From positions 1-64,000 of the forward strand of contig NZ_JADOTW010000004.1 of the NCBI RefSeq assembly GCF_015645095.1: DNA of 64,000 bases. Reading direction: 5' to 3'. The stretch's first letter is position 1. Each line of letters starts with the position of its first letter. Of this stretch, positions 62,600 through 64,000 are shown piece by piece. The notes beneath the pieces were generated by a model. That model ran no database searches and was not told the DNA's origin. It saw nothing but the letters and a program-made list of their open reading frames with translations. The DNA is from Halomonas sp. 328. Lineage in GTDB: Bacteria > Pseudomonadota > Gammaproteobacteria > Pseudomonadales > Halomonadaceae. The position numbers were made by a program, and so were the translations under genes.

Positions 62600-64000
62600 T
62601 TAGCGGCCACGCTGGCGGCGGGTGATCTCGGCGGACTTTTCCGGGTCGACCCACCAGGCGGCGAAGTCGTTGCCGTAGCGGGGGAAGGGGTCGGGGTGGC
62701 CGAACTTGTCCCATAGCGCCAAGCGGGTCTCGCCGGAGTGGTAGTGGGGGATCACCGCGAAGCTCAGGCGCAGCACCCGATCCAGGGCCCGGGTATAGGC
62801 GATCAGTGCCTCGCGGCTCTCGGCGCGGATCAGTCCCTCCACCAGGGCGTCCACCGCCGGGTCGGCCAGCCCCATCAGGTTGCGGGCCAGGGGAATCTCC
62901 GCCGCCTCGCTGGTCCAGTAGCTGCGCTGCTCGTTGCCCGGGTTGTTGGACTGGGGGAACTGGGCGGTGACCATGTCGAAGTCGAAGCTGCGCAGCCGGT
63001 TGAGGTACTGGTTGACGTCGACGATGCGGATGCTGGTCTCCACCCCCAGGCGCGCCATATTGCGCAGCATCGGCTGGGCGACCCGCTCCATGCCGGTATC
63101 GAAGAGCAGCATCTCCAGGCGCAGCGGCTCGCCGCTCTCGCCATGCACCAGGCGCCGGTCGCGATAGACATAGCCCGCCTCCAGCAGGAGGTCATGGGCC
63201 CGGCGCAGCCGCTCGCGCAGCGCCTCGGGCTCGGCCAGCGGCATCGGCTCGCTGAAGACCCGCGGATCCAGGTGCTCGCGCAGCGGCTCCAGCAGGACCA
63301 GCTCCGCCGCGGAGGGCAGGCCGTCGGCGGCCAGCTCCGAGTTCTGGAAGGCGCTCTGGGTGCGTGCATAGCTGTCGTAGAAGAGGTTGGCGTTGAGCCA
63401 GGGGAAGTCGAAGGTGAGCGACAGGGCCTCGCGCACCCGCGGATCCTGGAAGCGCGCCTGGCGCAGGTTGAAGACATAGCCCTGGAGGGTGGCCGGGGTG
63501 CCGTCGGGGATGGTCAGGCGGCGCACCGAGCCGTCCCGGTAGGCGGGGAAGTCGTAGCCGGTGGCCCAGGTGGCGGCCCGGGCGTCGATGCGCAGGTCCA
63601 GGAGCCCCGCCTTGAAGGCCTCCATGGCGATGTCCCGGTCGCGGAAGTAGTCGTAGACCAGGCGATCGATATTGTGGCGACCGCGATTGACCGGGAGATC
63701 CGCCCCCCAGTACGCCTCGACCCGCTCATAGACGATGCGCCGCCCGGGATCGACCCGGGCGATGCGGTAGGGGCCGGAACCCGGGTGGGGGGCCAGGTCG
63801 GGGCGGGTGAAGTCGCGCTGCTCCCAGTAATGCTGGGGGAGGATGGGCAGCTCGCCGATGATCAGCGGCAGCTCCCGGGAGGCGTTCTCCACGAAGGTGA
63901 AGCGTACCCGATGGGTGTCGAGCACCTCGACGCCGCTCACCTCGGCGTAGTAGCTGCGGTAGCTGGGCGTGCCTTCCTCCATCAGCAGGGTGAAGCTGAA
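62600..64000 (-). CDS. yejA: Peptide-binding protein, YejA-like (5' part outside window)
   Basis: SBP_bac_5-type solute-binding protein; 466 C-terminal codons are in the window and the frame stays open past the window edge, so the signal peptide and N-terminal lobe are missing. Blocks such as PHPGSGPYRIARVDPGRRI, LRIDARAATWATGYDFPA and the C-terminal NDFAAWWVDPEK fit YejA. It delivers peptides to the YejBE channel powered by YejF, completing yejABEF in its usual order. Confidence 0.9.
   Translation of the reverse strand, partial: FSFTLLMEEGTPSYRSYYAEVSGVEVLDTHRVRFTFVENASRELPLIIGELPILPQHYWEQRDFTRPDLAPHPGSGPYRIARVDPGRRIVYERVEAYWGADLPVNRGRHNIDRLVYDYFRDRDIAMEAFKAGLLDLRIDARAATWATGYDFPAYRDGSVRRLTIPDGTPATLQGYVFNLRQARFQDPRVREALSLTFDFPWLNANLFYDSYARTQSAFQNSELAADGLPSAAELVLLEPLREHLDPRVFSEPMPLAEPEALRERLRRAHDLLLEAGYVYRDRRLVHGESGEPLRLEMLLFDTGMERVAQPMLRNMARLGVETSIRIVDVNQYLNRLRSFDFDMVTAQFPQSNNPGNEQRSYWTSEAAEIPLARNLMGLADPAVDALVEGLIRAESREALIAYTRALDRVLRLSFAVIPHYHSGETRLALWDKFGHPDPFPRYGNDFAAWWVDPEKSAEITRRQRGR

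Overview
The window is 64 kb of gap-free, GC-rich chromosome from a moderately halophilic gammaproteobacterium, most likely a Halomonas-type member of the Halomonadaceae. This rests on the tig-clpP-clpX-lon-hupB-ppiD order, the lpxH/ppiB/glnS/cysS block typical of pseudomonad-like gammaproteobacteria, an OsmF/YehYXW osmoprotectant importer, TRAP transport, and GlaH/LhgO-type lysine-glutarate catabolism. It is a judgement from gene content; no rRNA gene is present to settle it.

Layout. 1-9 kb: two identical tRNA-His genes, then protein quality control (tig, clpP, clpX, lon, hupB, ppiD), with sigma-32-like promoters in front of tig and lon. 8.8-14.7 kb: a COG0523 GTPase behind a Zur-like box, lpxH and ppiB, glnS and cysS. 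14.7-24.7 kb: an accessory cassette reading one way, with a HipA-like kinase, an XRE regulator and a complete four-gene Wadjet-type (JetABCD, DUF2397/2398/TIGR02680/DUF2399 class) anti-plasmid SMC system. 24.7-29.6 kb: a DUF1853 protein and the osmF-yehYXW importer. 29.6-35.9 kb: branched-chain 2-oxoacid dehydrogenase (E1 alpha, E1 beta, E2), with an unusual repeat that creates two chimeric mini-ORFs between the E1 genes, followed by a protein-kinase-like gene. 35.9-42 kb: a TRAP transporter and MarR-type regulator, divergent from the 5-oxoprolinase operon pxpABC. 42-45.6 kb: a guanidine-II riboswitch with sugE/gdx, then a GlaR-like regulator divergent from csiD-lhgO. 45.8-55.8 kb: a periplasmic amino-acid racemase, fmdA-fmdB, an ECF sigma/anti-sigma pair divergent from a fasciclin gene, a SulP transporter, a frameshifted chemoreceptor and metY. 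55.9-64 kb: rarD, an omega-amidase-like hydrolase, a small-subunit pseudouridine synthase and the yejABEF peptide importer (yejA cut by the window end), with two copies of a 164-bp element with inverted ends.

The strongest candidates for something new are (i) the apparent single operon joining a HipA-like kinase and regulator to a Wadjet system, (ii) the start/stop-preserving repeat that makes E1beta-head/E1alpha-tail mini-proteins, and (iii) the kinase-like gene beside the branched-chain dehydrogenase. Better-grounded regulatory calls are the guanidine-II riboswitch, the Zur-like box, the ECF-type promoter before the fasciclin gene, and palindromes before the bkd and pxp operons. No intergenic stretch exceeds about 270 bases. 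I saw no CRISPR array, transposase, integrase or rRNA gene.
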